A stretch of DNA of 64,000 bases, taken from NCBI RefSeq assembly GCF_014205115.1, contig NZ_JACHMW010000001.1, forward strand, positions 2,542,001-2,606,000, read 5' to 3'. Position 1 is the first letter of the stretch. Every line of letters starts with the position of its first letter. The notes under the pieces were generated by a model. That model worked only from the letters and a program-made list of their open reading frames with translations, ran no database searches and was not told the origin of the DNA. Made by a program: the position numbers and the translations under genes. Below, piece by piece: positions 24,405 through 33,207 of the stretch. This DNA is from Micrococcus endophyticus. Its GTDB lineage: Bacteria; Actinomycetota; Actinomycetes; Actinomycetales; Micrococcaceae.

Positions 24405-25949
24405 TCACGTCCCGCAGTACGTCACGAACGGGGCCGCGTCCGACGGGCCCGGCTCGGCGTACCGCTCGAGGCCCGGGCGCGGGGTGAACGGGTCGGTGAC
24501 GGCCTCCAGGAGGCGGCGCACCGGCCCCAGGTCCCCGTCCTCGGCGGCGGTGAGGGCGTCGTCGAGCAGGTGGTTCCGCGGGATGTAGACGGGGTTCGCC
24601 GCCCGCATCCGGGCCGCGTCGGGGCCCAGCGACTGCCAGTCGCGCAGCCACGCGACGACGGCGGCCGGGTCGGCCGCGCCGGGGACGAGCATCTGCGCCT
24701 CGGCCAGCTTGCTGGCGCTTGCCTCAGCATTTCCCCGCCCGGCGCCCGAAGCCACGTGCTCCGCCAGCCGCACCCAGAAGCCCGTCCAGTCGGTCCGCGC
24801 GGCGGCCAGCACGGGGAACAGGCGGTCGGTGAGCGCCGCGACGTCGGCGTCCGTCACCTCCTCGCCGAGCCCCAGCTTGGCGCGCAGCCCGCCCCGCCAC
24901 GCGGCCAGGTGCGTCGCCTGGAAGCCGCCGAGCGCCTCCTGCGCGAGGTCGACGGCCCGGCCGGCGTCGTCGTCGAGCACGGGCACGAGCGTCTCGCCGA
25001 GGCGCGCCAGGTTCCACGCGGCCACGGGCCCCTGGTTGCCGAACGCGTACCGGCCCTGCGTGTCGATCGAGGAGAAGGACGCCGCGGGGTCGAAGGCGTC
25101 GATGAAGGCGCACGGCCCGTAGTCGATGGTCTCGCCGGAGAGGGTCATGTTGTCCGTGTTCATCACGCCGTGCACGAAGCCCACGAGCATCCAGCGGGCC
25201 ACCAGCTCGGCCTGCGCGGCGATGACCGCCTCGTACAGCGCGAGCGCCGGGTTCTCCGCCTCGGCGGCGTGCGGGTGGTGGCGGAGGATCGCCTCGTCCA
25301 CGAGCCGGCGCAGCACCGCGACGGGGTCGGCCCGCTCGGGCAGCGCGGCGGCGTACTGGAACGAGCCCACGCGCAGGTGGGAGGCCGCGGTGCGGGCGAG
25401 GAGGGCACCGGGCTGCCACCCCGCCCGACGCACGGGGCGCCCCGTGGCGACGACGGCCAGCGCGCGCGTGGTCGGCACGCCGAGGGCGTGCATCGCCTCG
25501 GACACCGCGTACTCGCGCAGCATGGGGCCCAGGACCGCCTGCCCGTCCGCGTCACCGCGGGCGAACGGGGTGCGGCCGGAGCCCTTCAGGTGCAGCTCGC
25601 GCCAGGTGGGCAGGGCCTGCGGGGCGTCGTCGGCGTCGCGGGTGCGCCGCGGCGGGACCAGCTCGCCCAGCAGCAGCGCGCGACCGTCCCCGAGGCGGGG
25701 GGAGTAGTGGCCGAACTGGTGTCCGGCGTAGGCCTGCGCCACCGGCTTCGCCTCCGGGCCCGGCCGCTCGCCCGTGAGGAGGCGGAGGCCGTCGTCGGAG
25801 GCGAGCCAGTCCGCGTCCAGGCCGAGCTCCTCGGCCAGCCCGGCGTTGAGCAGCACCAGCTCGGGACCGTCGGTCTCCTGGGCCTGCCAGGGCAGGGCGA
25901 GTTCGGGGAAGCGGTCGGCGAAGCGGTGGTGCAGGGTGGGCGCGGGCAT
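24405..25949 (-). CDS. selO: Protein adenylyltransferase SelO (YdiU/UPF0061)
   Basis: Pseudokinase-fold AMPylase that transfers AMP from ATP to Ser/Thr/Tyr of target proteins. The 514 residues match the family. Visible blocks are [90 protein letters not shown] and NPVYIPRNH. The C-terminus ends in VTYCGT, so Cys stands where eukaryotic SelO has selenocysteine near its end. Start at ATG 25947-25949 follows family alignment ([16 protein letters not shown]); no strong ribosome site. It is 85 nt downstream of hpaI but functionally unrelated. Confidence 0.92.
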   Translation of the reverse strand: MPAPTLHHRFADRFPELALPWQAQETDGPELVLLNAGLAEELGLDADWLASDDGLRLLTGERPGPEAKPVAQAYAGHQFGHYSPRLGDGRALLLGELVPPRRTRDADDAPQALPTWRELHLKGSGRTPFARGDADGQAVLGPMLREYAVSEAMHALGVPTTRALAVVATGRPVRRAGWQPGALLARTAASHLRVGSFQYAAALPERADPVAVLRRLVDEAILRHHPHAAEAENPALALYEAVIAAQAELVARWMLVGFVHGVMNTDNMTLSGETIDYGPCAFIDAFDPAASFSSIDTQGRYAFGNQGPVAAWNLARLGETLVPVLDDDAGRAVDLAQEALGGFQATHLAAWRGGLRAKLGLGEEVTDADVAALTDRLFPVLAAARTDWTGFWVRLAEHVASGAGRGNAEASASKLAEAQMLVPGAADPAAVVAWLRDWQSLGPDAARMRAANPVYIPRNHLLDDALTAAEDGDLGPVRRLLEAVTDPFTPRPGLERYAEPGPSDAAPFVTYCGT

Positions 25950-26034
25950 GGGCCCCACGCTACGGCCCGCCCGCCGGCGGGACACGCGTCGAGCGGCCGC
26001 CGGGTAGGAGGCGAGGGTGAGGCGGCCGCGGCCC

Positions 26035-26892
26035 TCAGTACGACGCGCGGGGGGCGGCCGCGCCGTCCGCCGCGGCATCGCCGTCGGCCTGCGGGGCCGG
26101 GCACCAGCGGTCGGCGAGGGCCTCGGCGCCGCGGGCCATGAGGGCGACGTCGGCGCCCACGTTCACGAAGTCCGCGCCGGCGTCGGCGTAGGCCTGGGCC
26201 TGGTCCGTGGCGAACGCGTTGACGCCCACGGTGGTGCCCGCGGCGTTACACGCCTCGATCACGCGCCGCACGGCCGCCACCACGTCCGCGTGGCTCTGCT
26301 GGCCGATCAGCCCCATGGAGGCCGAGAGGTCCGAGGGGCCGACGAACACGCCGTCCACGCCGGGCACCGCGGCGATCGCGGCCGCGTTCTCCACGCCGCG
26401 CACCGTCTCGATCTGCACGAACAGGCTGACGTGCTCGTCGTCGTGCTGGAGGTAGCCCTCGATGCGGTTCCACCGGCCGGACCGGGCCAGCGCGGAGCCC
26501 ACGCCGCGGTCCCCGTGCGGGGGGTAGCGCAGCGCCCGGACGGCCTTGGCGGCCTGCTCGGGGGTGTCGATCATGGGCACGAGCAGGGTCTGGGCGCCGA
26601 GGTCGAGGTACTGCTTGATGCTGATCCAGTCGAGGAACGGCACGCGGGTCATCACCGGCACGCCGTAGCCGGCGATCGTGCGCAGCTGGGCCTGCACGTT
26701 CTCCAGGCTCAGGGGGGCGTGCTCGCCGTCGATCAGCAGGTAGTCCAGGCCGGCGCCGGCGCAGATCTCGGCGGCCGTGCAGTCGCCGGAGGAGAGGAAC
26801 ATGCCGGCGGCGGGGCGTCCGCCGCGGGCGGCCTTGGCCTCGGTGGTGAACAGGTCACGGACGAGCGGCTGGGTGTTGTGGCGGACGGGCAT
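26035..26892 (-). CDS. hpaI: 4-hydroxy-2-oxoheptanedioate aldolase HpaI
   Basis: Class II pyruvate aldolase splitting 4-hydroxy-2-oxoheptane-1,7-dioate into pyruvate and succinic semialdehyde, the last step of homoprotocatechuate degradation. The 285 residues carry [15 protein letters not shown] (active-site His), MTRVPFLDW (Arg), [12 protein letters not shown] (metal Glu) and [14 protein letters not shown] (metal Asp), as in E. coli HpaI. The C-terminus is Ala-rich. It follows hpaH by 11 nt. Both are expected to be driven by the operator at 27730. Confidence 0.93.
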   Translation of the reverse strand: MPVRHNTQPLVRDLFTTEAKAARGGRPAAGMFLSSGDCTAAEICAGAGLDYLLIDGEHAPLSLENVQAQLRTIAGYGVPVMTRVPFLDWISIKQYLDLGAQTLLVPMIDTPEQAAKAVRALRYPPHGDRGVGSALARSGRWNRIEGYLQHDDEHVSLFVQIETVRGVENAAAIAAVPGVDGVFVGPSDLSASMGLIGQQSHADVVAAVRRVIEACNAAGTTVGVNAFATDQAQAYADAGADFVNVGADVALMARGAEALADRWCPAPQADGDAAADGAAAPRASY

Positions 26893-26903
26893 CGGGAGTC
26901 CTC

Positions 26904-27689
26904 TCAGGCGAAGTGGCAGGTCACGGTGCCCAGGGGCCCGTAGTCGGCGGTGACGGTGTCGCCGGCGCTGACGTGCATGGGGCGCGTGAACGAGCCGGCG
27001 AGCACGATCTCCCCGGCGGCGAGGGCGTCGCCGTGGTCGGCGAGGCGGTTGGCGAGCCAGTGCACGCCGTTGCCGGGGTGGTTGAGCACGCCCGCGGCCA
27101 CGCCGGTCTCCTCGATGGTCTGGTTGCGGGAGAGGGTGCCGGCCACCCAGCGCAGGTCCACGGCGTCCGGGGCCACGGGGCGGCCGCCGAGCACCATGGA
27201 GCCCAGGGCGGCGTTGTCCGCGATGGTGTCCACGATCGTGCGGCCGGCCAGCTCCACGTGGGCGTCGAGGATCTCGAGGGCGGGCACCACGTACTCGGTG
27301 GCGCGCAGGACGTCGAAGAGGTTCACGTGGGGGCCGCGCAGCTCGTCCTTGAGGACGAAGGCCAGCTCCATCTCGATGCGCGGGTTGGTGATGCGCGCGG
27401 TCTCGTACTCGTGGCCGGACTCGAAGACCTGGTCGTCGAAGATCACCCCGTAGTCCGGCTCGGTGATCCCGGTGGCGGCCTGCATGGCCTTGGAGGTCAG
27501 GCCGATCTTGTGCCCGACGACGCGGCGGCCCGCCTCCACCTGGCGCTGCGCCCAGATGCGCTGCACGGCGTAGGAGTCCTCGATCTCCATGCCCTCGTAC
27601 CGGGCGGTCAGCAGCGGCACGGGGGTGCCGGTGCGGCCGGCCTCGTGCAGCTCGTCGGCGATCTTCACGTGGGTCTCGTGGTCCAGCAT
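26904..27689 (-). CDS. hpaH: 2-oxo-hept-3-ene-1,7-dioate hydratase HpaH
   Basis: Hydratase of the HpcG/HpaH-MhpD family, adding water to 2-oxohept-3-enedioate to make the HpaI substrate. The 261-residue protein shows YAVQRIWAQRQVEAGRRVVGHKIGLTSKAMQ, EPDYGVIFDDQVFESG, IEMELAFVLKDEL and ALEILDAHVELAGRTIVDTIADNA. Strong GAAGGAGA ribosome site before ATG 27687-27689. An ATCGTATACGAT palindrome sits 40 nt upstream. Confidence 0.93.
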   Translation of the reverse strand: MLDHETHVKIADELHEAGRTGTPVPLLTARYEGMEIEDSYAVQRIWAQRQVEAGRRVVGHKIGLTSKAMQAATGITEPDYGVIFDDQVFESGHEYETARITNPRIEMELAFVLKDELRGPHVNLFDVLRATEYVVPALEILDAHVELAGRTIVDTIADNAALGSMVLGGRPVAPDAVDLRWVAGTLSRNQTIEETGVAAGVLNHPGNGVHWLANRLADHGDALAAGEIVLAGSFTRPMHVSAGDTVTADYGPLGTVTCHFA

Positions 27690-27729
27690 GGCGGTCTCCT
27701 TCTCGACGGCGGGCGGGCCCCTGGGCTCG

Positions 27730-27741
27730 ATCGTATACGAT
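27730..27741. promoter_or_regulatory. ATCGTATACGAT operator upstream of hpaHI
   Basis: Perfect 12-bp palindrome 40 nt upstream of hpaH. Identical copies lie upstream of hpaD (30578-30589) and of the hpaG fusion (34856-34867), the three transcription starts of the homoprotocatechuate pathway. The GntR regulator at 32507-33205 is the likely ligand. Confidence 0.8.
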
Positions 27742-27886
27742 ACGGGCGGCCGGAGTGGCGGGCGTCACCCTCATGACGCCGCGGGTCGCGGCGCGGCACC
27801 GGCGTACGACCCGTCCATCGTGGCATCACCCCTGGTGAGACGCACCTCTCGGAATACCCGGCCACCCGCGGCCTGTTGCTTCAGAC

Positions 27887-28522
27887 ATGAACGACATCCT
27901 CACCGTCGGTCTCGTGGGCGTCGGGCGGCTCGGCAGCGCCGTCGGCCAGCTCGTGGCCGAGGCGGGCCACCGCCTCCTCGTCGCCGACCGCCCCGGCAGC
28001 CGCGTCTTCCGCTCCGTCGTCGAGACCCTCCTGCCGGCCGCGGACGCCGTGCCGCTGGCCGACGTCGTGGAGCGCGCCGACGTCGTGATCCTCGCCCTGC
28101 CCCAGCCCGCGCTCGCGGACCTGGACCTGGCGCGCGCCCGCGGCGTGCTCCTGGACGCCACCAACGCGTGGGAGCACACGGACGGGCCGGACTCGATCCA
28201 CCGCATGGACCCCCTCGCCTGGACCGAGCGCGTGCCCGGCGTGCCCGTGGTGAAGTCGCTCAACCACGCCGGCTATGGCGAGCTGCTGATGGACGCCCGC
28301 CCGGCCGGCGCGCCGGGGCGTCGCGCGTTCGCGGTGGCCGGCGACGACGGCGCGGCGGTGGACCTGGTGGCCTCGCTCGTGGACTCGATGGGCTTCGACG
28401 CCGTGCCCACCTCCGCGGCGGACGCGCCCCTGCTCGAGCCGGACGGCGCCGTGTTCGGGCGCCGGTTCGACGAGGCCGGCCTGCGCGAGGCCCTGCCGCA
28501 CGCCGCCGCCCGCGTGGGCTGA
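27887..28522 (+). CDS. NAD(P)-binding Rossmann oxidoreductase, F420-reductase-like
   Basis: A 211-residue protein resembling the NADPH-dependent F420 reductase (NpdG/Fno) family: N-terminal dinucleotide motif LVGVGRLGSAVGQLVAEAGH, a VVILALPQPAL strand after the cofactor domain, NAWEHTDGPDSIH, VKSLNHAGYGELL and DGAAVDLVASLVDSMGFDAV. Substrate unknown; it may use NAD(P)H with F420 or a small keto compound. It is transcribed divergently from hpaH, so it might share its promoter region, but no palindrome is closer to it than 146 nt. No clear ribosome site. Confidence 0.72.
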   Translation: MNDILTVGLVGVGRLGSAVGQLVAEAGHRLLVADRPGSRVFRSVVETLLPAADAVPLADVVERADVVILALPQPALADLDLARARGVLLDATNAWEHTDGPDSIHRMDPLAWTERVPGVPVVKSLNHAGYGELLMDARPAGAPGRRAFAVAGDDGAAVDLVASLVDSMGFDAVPTSAADAPLLEPDGAVFGRRFDEAGLREALPHAAARVG

Positions 28523-28537
28523 GCCCGGGACGATCAC

Positions 28538-28617
28538 CGCGTCAGCGGGGTGCCGGGGCGGCCTCAGTAGGGCGCCCGCGCGTGGCCGATCGCGTCAGCG
28601 GGGGTGCCGGGGCGGCC
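28538..28617. repeat. Direct repeat spanning the 3' end of a small membrane-protein gene
   Basis: A 26-27 nt sequence beginning CGCGTCAGCGGGG and ending CCGGGGCGGCC occurs at 28538-28563 and again at 28591-28617 with one extra G. The second copy contains the stop codon and last codons of the minus-strand 77-residue protein, so the first looks like a local duplication of that gene's end. Confidence 0.7.
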
Positions 28618-28828
28618 GCTGGGCGCGGCTCCCGCGCCACTCCTGCCAGGCGAACTGCGCCGCCCACACCAGGCCGAGGGCGACCACCATGAACACCACC
28701 GTGGACACCGGGGACGAGTCCTCGCCGCCGATCAGCAGATCGCCCAGGCCGGAGAACAGCGCCGTGGGGATCGCGATGACCATGCTGCCGAGCAGCACGG
28801 CGAGGGCGATGGCGAGCTTCTTGCGCAT
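28595..28828 (-). CDS. Small two-helix membrane protein, unknown function
   Basis: Not recognised. The 77 residues contain two hydrophobic helices (residues about 4-33, LAIALAVLLGSMVIAIPTALF; and 42-61, TVVFMVVALGLVWAAQFAW) joined by a short acidic loop (GGEDSSP), and end in a basic tail (RGSRAQRPPRHPR). Codon use is fully typical of real genes here. It is 46 nt downstream of the cupin gene on the same strand, so it may be co-transcribed. Confidence 0.6.
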   Translation of the reverse strand: MRKKLAIALAVLLGSMVIAIPTALFSGLGDLLIGGEDSSPVSTVVFMVVALGLVWAAQFAWQEWRGSRAQRPPRHPR

Positions 28829-28874
28829 GGGCAGATCCTGCCACGAGGGCTGCCGATGTGCCGGGCCGGTGCCG

Positions 28875-29246
28875 TCAGGCCTCCGGGCGGCGGCCGATGC
28901 CCAGGCCGGGCTTGCGCCGGTGCACCGTCAGCCAGGCCAGCCCCTCGGGCCCCGCGGTGAAGCCGCGCCGCGACTGCCGCGGCAGCCACAACACCTGGCC
29001 GGCGCGGATCGGCACGTCCTGATCGGCCGTGTGGAGCAGGCCCGAGCCGGCCACCACGTGCACCAGGATGTCCAGGGCGGGGCCGTCGAAGGGCTCGTTC
29101 CGTCCGCCCGGCGGCAGGCGCACGACGTTGGCGTCGAGGTCGCGCGGTTCCTGCTCCAGGCGCCAGGCCGCGCCGGGCGCGGCGCCGGCCGGGTCCGCCG
29201 TGAGCTCGGCGACGTCGGCGAGGATCCGCGGGGTGGTCTCATCCAT
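28875..29246 (-). CDS. Cupin-fold protein
   Basis: A 123-residue single-domain cupin (beta-barrel) protein: NVVRLPPGGRNEPFDGPALDILVHVVAGSGLLHTADQDVPIRAGQVLWLPRQSRRGFTAG contains the two cupin motifs, though the first lacks the usual pair of metal-binding His (LPPGGRNEPFDG), so metal binding is doubtful. Located immediately downstream of the hpaD hairpin on the same strand. Not a CHM isomerase (HpaF) by sequence. Function unknown. Confidence 0.65.
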   Translation of the reverse strand: MDETTPRILADVAELTADPAGAAPGAAWRLEQEPRDLDANVVRLPPGGRNEPFDGPALDILVHVVAGSGLLHTADQDVPIRAGQVLWLPRQSRRGFTAGPEGLAWLTVHRRKPGLGIGRRPEA

Positions 29247-29270
29247 GCCGCCAGGCTAGCCAGCGCCTCG

Positions 29271-29324
29271 CCGGGCGCACTACTGCCAGGTAGTCCTGGA
29301 TTTACTTGGCAGTAGTGCGCCCGG
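29271..29324. repeat. Inverted-repeat element with ACTACTGCCAGGTA core (copy 1)
   Basis: Arms 29271-29288 and 29307-29324 are perfect 18-nt inverted copies around an 18-nt loop. The arm plus four loop bases (GGGCGCACTACTGCCAGGTA) is identical to the start of the element at 56271-56326. It sits just after the hpaD stop and before the cupin gene, and probably terminates hpaD transcription. Confidence 0.88.
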
Positions 29325-29337
29325 CCCGGCGCAGGCG

Positions 29338-30504
29338 TCAGAGCTGGTTGCCCAGCTTGTACTCGCCCTTCTTGTACTCCGGCATGGAGTCCTCGCCCTC
29401 CTCGGCGCGGGTGTAGGAGAACCCGTCGGCACCGATGGTCACGGCCATCTCGGAGTCGTCGGTGCGGGCCACGACCTCCTTGACGTTGCCGTCCAGGTCC
29501 AGCACGAGCGAGGCGTCGGTGTACCAGGACGGGACGACCGGGGTGCCCCACCAGTCGCGGCGCTGGTTGTCGTGCACGTCCCAGGTGACCACGGGGTTGT
29601 CCGGGTCGCCGGTGTAGTAGTCCTGGGTGTAGATCTCGACGCGGTGGCCGTCCGGGTCGCGCAGGTAGAGGTAGAAGGCATTGGACACGCCGTGGCGGCC
29701 GGGGCCGCGCTCGATCGCGTCGGACATGCGCAGCGAGCCGAGCTTGTCGCAGATGGCGAGGATGTTGTGCTTCTCGTGCGTGGCGAAGGCGACGTGGTGC
29801 ATGCGCGGGCCGTCGCCGCCGGTCATGGCGGTGTCGTGCACGGTGGGCTTGCGGCGCATCCACGCGGCATAGACGGTGCCGTTCTCGTCCTGGATGTCCT
29901 CGGTGACGCGGAAGCCCAGGTCCTGCATGTAGCGGGCGGCGCGGGGCACGTCCGGGGTGACCTGGTTGAAGTGGTCCAGGCGCACCAGGGCGCCGGGGGA
30001 GTAGAGGTCGTAGCGCCAGGCCAGGCGCTCCACGTGGTCCACCTCGTAGAAGAACTCGTACGGGAATCCCAGCGGGTCCTCGACGCGCACGGAGTCGCCG
30101 ACGCCCTTCACGAAGCCGTCCTTGTTGCGCTCCACGCGGCAGCCGAGCTCGGTGTAGAAGGCCACGGCCTTGTCCAGGTCCTCGGGGGCGCGCACGCGGT
30201 AGGAGAACGCGGCGACGGCGGCGGTGTCGCCCTTGCGCAGGATGAGGTTGTGGTGGATGAACTCCTCCATGGAGCGGAGGTAGACGGTGTTCTCGTCCTC
30301 CTCGGTGACCACGAGGTCCAGGACGTCCACGTAGAACTGGCGCGACTTCTCCAGGTCCGTCACCACGAGCTCCATGGAGGCGCAGCGCAGCACGTCCGGC
30401 GCCTCGGCCTTCGGGGTGGGGATGGGGTTGTCCGTCTTGACGGGGCCTTCCTGGCCCACGTAGGTGCCGACGGAGGTCTTGGTACGGCCTGCGTAGTTGC
30501 TCAT
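29338..30504 (-). CDS. hpaD: Homoprotocatechuate 2,3-dioxygenase HpaD
   Basis: Type I extradiol (vicinal oxygen chelate) dioxygenase that opens 3,4-dihydroxyphenylacetate to 5-carboxymethyl-2-hydroxymuconate semialdehyde. The 388 residues align closely with Brevibacterium fuscum HPCD when 23 is added to its numbering: metal ligands His178 (LDHFNQ), His237 (MHHVAFATHEKHN) and Glu290 (HRVEIYTQDYY), and catalytic His223 (TVHDTA). The roughly 23 extra residues are an N-terminal extension. Metal may be Fe(II) or Mn(II), since near-identical enzymes use either. An ATCGTATACGAT operator lies 74 nt upstream of the start. Confidence 0.95.
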   Translation of the reverse strand: MSNYAGRTKTSVGTYVGQEGPVKTDNPIPTPKAEAPDVLRCASMELVVTDLEKSRQFYVDVLDLVVTEEDENTVYLRSMEEFIHHNLILRKGDTAAVAAFSYRVRAPEDLDKAVAFYTELGCRVERNKDGFVKGVGDSVRVEDPLGFPYEFFYEVDHVERLAWRYDLYSPGALVRLDHFNQVTPDVPRAARYMQDLGFRVTEDIQDENGTVYAAWMRRKPTVHDTAMTGGDGPRMHHVAFATHEKHNILAICDKLGSLRMSDAIERGPGRHGVSNAFYLYLRDPDGHRVEIYTQDYYTGDPDNPVVTWDVHDNQRRDWWGTPVVPSWYTDASLVLDLDGNVKEVVARTDDSEMAVTIGADGFSYTRAEEGEDSMPEYKKGEYKLGNQL

Positions 30505-30577
30505 GCGTGTCTCCTGAACGAGAGGGTGGCCGCGGGGACGGCCGGGGCAGGTGTGCTGTGGAACACCTTCTGCACCG

Positions 30578-30589
30578 ATCGTATACGAT
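30578..30589. promoter_or_regulatory. ATCGTATACGAT operator upstream of hpaD
   Basis: Perfect 14-bp palindrome when flanks are included (GATCGTATACGATC, 30577-30590), 74 nt upstream of the hpaD ATG. Second of three identical sites in this pathway. Confidence 0.8.
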
Positions 30590-30654
30590 CCCGGCGGCCG
30601 GGGGAAAGGGCGGATCGGGCGCCGTGCTCCCCGGCGCGTACCGCGTGCAGCAGG

Positions 30655-30953
30655 GGCGCGTTTCGGGCGACTTTCCGGGGGTGCTCCGCCCCGACACCTC
30701 CGAGAACACACCCCGAACGGTTGGGGTGGGTTATGGGAGGTACTGGGCGCCGGGACCTCCGACAAGTCACCCGAAACGCCTGGGGTTGGGGCGGAGTGGG
30801 GTGGGGGCGGGGCGCTCGCATCCCCGTACGACGACGGCGCCCGCACCTTCGCGCGGAAGGTGCGGGCGCCGTCGTCGTGCGTTCCCGGGAGATTCGGGTG
30901 ACTTGTCGGGGGTCAGAGGCCTCCTGACCCCCGACAAGTCACCCCAATCTCCC
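30655..30953. repeat. Intergenic repeat cluster with GTGACTTGTCGG core
   Basis: The 470-bp gap between hpaE and hpaD contains two divergent copies in opposite orientation (about 30657-30682 and 30751-30778; shared pattern CGTTTCGGGyGACTTkyCGGrGGt). A hairpin also lies here, with arms 30887-30916 and 30924-30953 that match at 29 of 30 positions and carry the same core. Apart from these, the operator at 30578 and the terminator at 30828, I see nothing else in the gap. Confidence 0.8.
30828..30878. terminator. 23-bp perfect hairpin downstream of hpaE
   Basis: Arms 30828-30850 and 30856-30878 pair perfectly around the loop GCGCG. It lies about 100 nt after the hpaE stop (minus strand) and would terminate the hpaG-gntR-hpaE transcript before the hpaD promoter. 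Confidence 0.82.
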
Positions 30954-30974
30954 GGCAGGGCAGGGAGAGGGGTC

Positions 30975-32510
30975 TCAGCCGTCCAGCTTGGCGGCAGCCT
31001 CCTCCTGCTTGCCGAACACCGGGTTGTGGACCTCGCCGAGGTTGATGTGCACGGCCTGCTGATCGGTGTAGAAGTCGATCGAGCGGTAGCCGCCCTCGTG
31101 GCCCAGGCCGGAGGCCTTCACGCCGCCGAACGGGGTGCGCAGGTCGCGCACGTTGTTCGAGTTCAGCCACACCATGCCGGCCTCGACGTTCTGCGCGAAG
31201 TTGTGGGCGCGCTTGAGGTCGTTGGTCCAGATGTAGGCGGCCAGGCCGTACTTGGTGTTGTTGGCCAGCTCCAGGGCCTCCTCGTCCGAGTCGAACGGGG
31301 TGATGGCCACGACCGGGCCGAAGATCTCCTCCTGGAAGATCCGGGCGTCCGGGGCGACGTCGGCGAACACGGTGGGCTGCACGAAGTTGCCCTCCGGGAA
31401 GCCCTCCGGGCGGCCGCCGCCGGCCACGAGGCGGGCCTCGGACTTGCCGATCTCCACGTAGGACATGACCTTCTCGAAGTGCTCCGGGTGCACGATCGCG
31501 CCGACCTCGGTGGTCTCGTCGTTCGGCATGCCGACCTTCACGCGGGAGGCCTGGGCGGCGTAGCGCTCGACGAACTCGTCGTAGACCTCGCGGGCCACGA
31601 GGATGCGGGAGCCGGCGGTGCAGCGCTCGCCGTTGAGGGAGAACACGCCGAAGATGGTCGCGTCGATCGCCGCGTCCAGATCCGCGTCCGCGAAGACGAC
31701 GGCGGGGGACTTGCCGCCGAGCTCCATGGACAGGCCCTTCAGATGCGGGGCGGCGTTGCCGAAGATGATCTGGCCGGTGCGGGACTCGCCCGTGAAGGAG
31801 ATCAGCGGCACGTCCGGGTGCTTGACCAGCGGGTCGCCGGCGAAGCCCTCCTCGCCGAAGCCGTGGACCATGTTGAACACGCCCTTGGGCAGGCCGGCCT
31901 CCTCGAAGATGCCCGGCCACAGGGAGGCGGAGAGCGGGGTGAACTCGGCCGGCTTGAGGACCACGGAGTTGCCGGTGGCGATGGCCGGGGCCAGCTTCCA
32001 GGACTCCAGCATGAACGGGGTGTTCCAGGGGGTGATCAGGCCCGCGACGCCGATCGGCTTGCGGTTGACGTAGTTGATCTGGCGGCCGGGCACCTTGAAG
32101 GTGTCGTCGTGCTGGGCCACGATCAGGTCCGCGAAGAAGCGGAAGTTCTCGGCGGCGCGGGCGGCCTGGCCCTTGGCCTGCTTGATCGGCAGGCCGGTGT
32201 CGAAGCACTCCATGGCGGCCAGCTGGTCGCCGCGGGTCTCCATGATGTCGGCGATCTTGTGCAGCACGCGGGAGCGCTCGCGGGGCAGGGCCTGGGACCA
32301 GACGCCGGACTCGAAGGCGGCCTTGGCGGCGGCCACGGCCTTGTCCACGTCGGCGGTCTTGCCGGAGGCGGCCTCGATGTAGGGCTGGTTGGTCACCGGG
32401 TCCAGGACGTCGAAGGTGTCGCCGTCCACGGAGTCCACGGACTGGCCGTCGATGTAGTGGCGGATGACGTCGGGCAGACCCTCGGGCTTGCGGTCGTTGA
32501 TCTCGGTCAT
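30975..32510 (-). CDS. hpaE: 5-carboxymethyl-2-hydroxymuconate semialdehyde dehydrogenase HpaE
   Basis: NAD+-dependent aldehyde dehydrogenase oxidising the HpaD product to 5-carboxymethyl-2-hydroxymuconate. The 511 residues have the ALDH core: GLITPWNTPFMLESWKLAPAIATGNSVVLKPAEFTPLSA, LISFTGESRTGQIIF, catalytic Glu in LSMELGGKSPAVVF and Cys297 in FSLNGERCTAGSR. HpaE-type features include the N-terminal IRHYIDGQSVDSVDGDTFDVLDPVT. Its ATG overlaps the GntR stop (ATGA), so regulator and enzyme are co-translated. Confidence 0.94.
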   Translation of the reverse strand: MTEINDRKPEGLPDVIRHYIDGQSVDSVDGDTFDVLDPVTNQPYIEAASGKTADVDKAVAAAKAAFESGVWSQALPRERSRVLHKIADIMETRGDQLAAMECFDTGLPIKQAKGQAARAAENFRFFADLIVAQHDDTFKVPGRQINYVNRKPIGVAGLITPWNTPFMLESWKLAPAIATGNSVVLKPAEFTPLSASLWPGIFEEAGLPKGVFNMVHGFGEEGFAGDPLVKHPDVPLISFTGESRTGQIIFGNAAPHLKGLSMELGGKSPAVVFADADLDAAIDATIFGVFSLNGERCTAGSRILVAREVYDEFVERYAAQASRVKVGMPNDETTEVGAIVHPEHFEKVMSYVEIGKSEARLVAGGGRPEGFPEGNFVQPTVFADVAPDARIFQEEIFGPVVAITPFDSDEEALELANNTKYGLAAYIWTNDLKRAHNFAQNVEAGMVWLNSNNVRDLRTPFGGVKASGLGHEGGYRSIDFYTDQQAVHINLGEVHNPVFGKQEEAAAKLDG

Positions 32511-33205
32511 GAGAGCTCTCCTTGGTGGGCGAGGTAGGCGTGCAGGGTGTTCAGGCGGTGGGCGCGGGCGGCGGCCTCGATCTCCTCGAAGCGCGCCCCG
32601 TCCTCGATCAGGCGCAACAGGTGCTCGTGCTCGTCCACGGAGGCCACGGCGCGGCCGGGCACGTACGCGAACGTGGACGAGCGCAGCGCGGCCAGGCGGT
32701 TCCAGCCGCGGTGCACCAGGTCGTGCACGTGCTCGTTCTGGTGATGCTCGAACAGGATCGAGTGGAAGCGGCGGTTGAGCTCGGTGAACGCCACCGGGTC
32801 CCAGGCCTTCTCCGACGCCGTCATCGCGCGCATGGTCGCGTTCACCTCACGGGCCGCCGAGAGGTCCTCGGCGGTCACGTGCGGGGCGCACTGGGCGGTG
32901 GAGAACCCCTCCACCAGCGCCAGCGTCTCCATGGTGTGGCGGTACTCGACCGGGTCGATGCCCACGACGGTGGCGCCCACGTTGCGCTCGTAGGCCACCA
33001 GCTTCTCGGACTGCAGGCGGCGGATCGCCTCCCGCACGGGCACCACGGACATGCCCAGCTCCGCAGCGATCTGGGACAGCACCAGCCGGTCGCCCGGCTC
33101 GTGGCGCTGGTCCCTGATCCCCTCGAGGATCGCCTGGTAGGCGCGGTCGGCCTTGGAGACGGGGGTGCCGGCGAGGCCGACCGTTCCGATGTCCGTCCGA
33201 CGCAT
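32507..33205 (-). CDS. GntR-family (FCD) regulator of the homoprotocatechuate genes
   Basis: A 232-residue regulator with an N-terminal winged HTH (residues about 15-75: SKADRAYQAILEGIRDQRHEPGDRLVLSQIAAELGMSVVPVREAIRRLQSEKLV) and an FCD effector domain containing the metal-site pattern NRRFHSILFEHHQNEHV and SVDEHEHLLRLI. It lies inside the operon, 2 nt after the hpaG fusion and overlapping hpaE. It is the only regulator in the cluster, and three identical TATAC-centred palindromes mark the pathway promoters. GntR-FCD proteins favour such short A/T-centred palindromes, so it is the likely repressor; HpaR of enterobacteria is MarR-type and unrelated. Confidence 0.88.
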   Translation of the reverse strand: MRRTDIGTVGLAGTPVSKADRAYQAILEGIRDQRHEPGDRLVLSQIAAELGMSVVPVREAIRRLQSEKLVAYERNVGATVVGIDPVEYRHTMETLALVEGFSTAQCAPHVTAEDLSAAREVNATMRAMTASEKAWDPVAFTELNRRFHSILFEHHQNEHVHDLVHRGWNRLAALRSSTFAYVPGRAVASVDEHEHLLRLIEDGARFEEIEAAARAHRLNTLHAYLAHQGELS

Positions 33206-33207
33206 GG

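Noticed and set aside
28875-29246. Cupin gene as the missing HpaF isomerase
   Set aside because: The sequence pattern is a cupin barrel and shares nothing with CHM isomerases beyond length.
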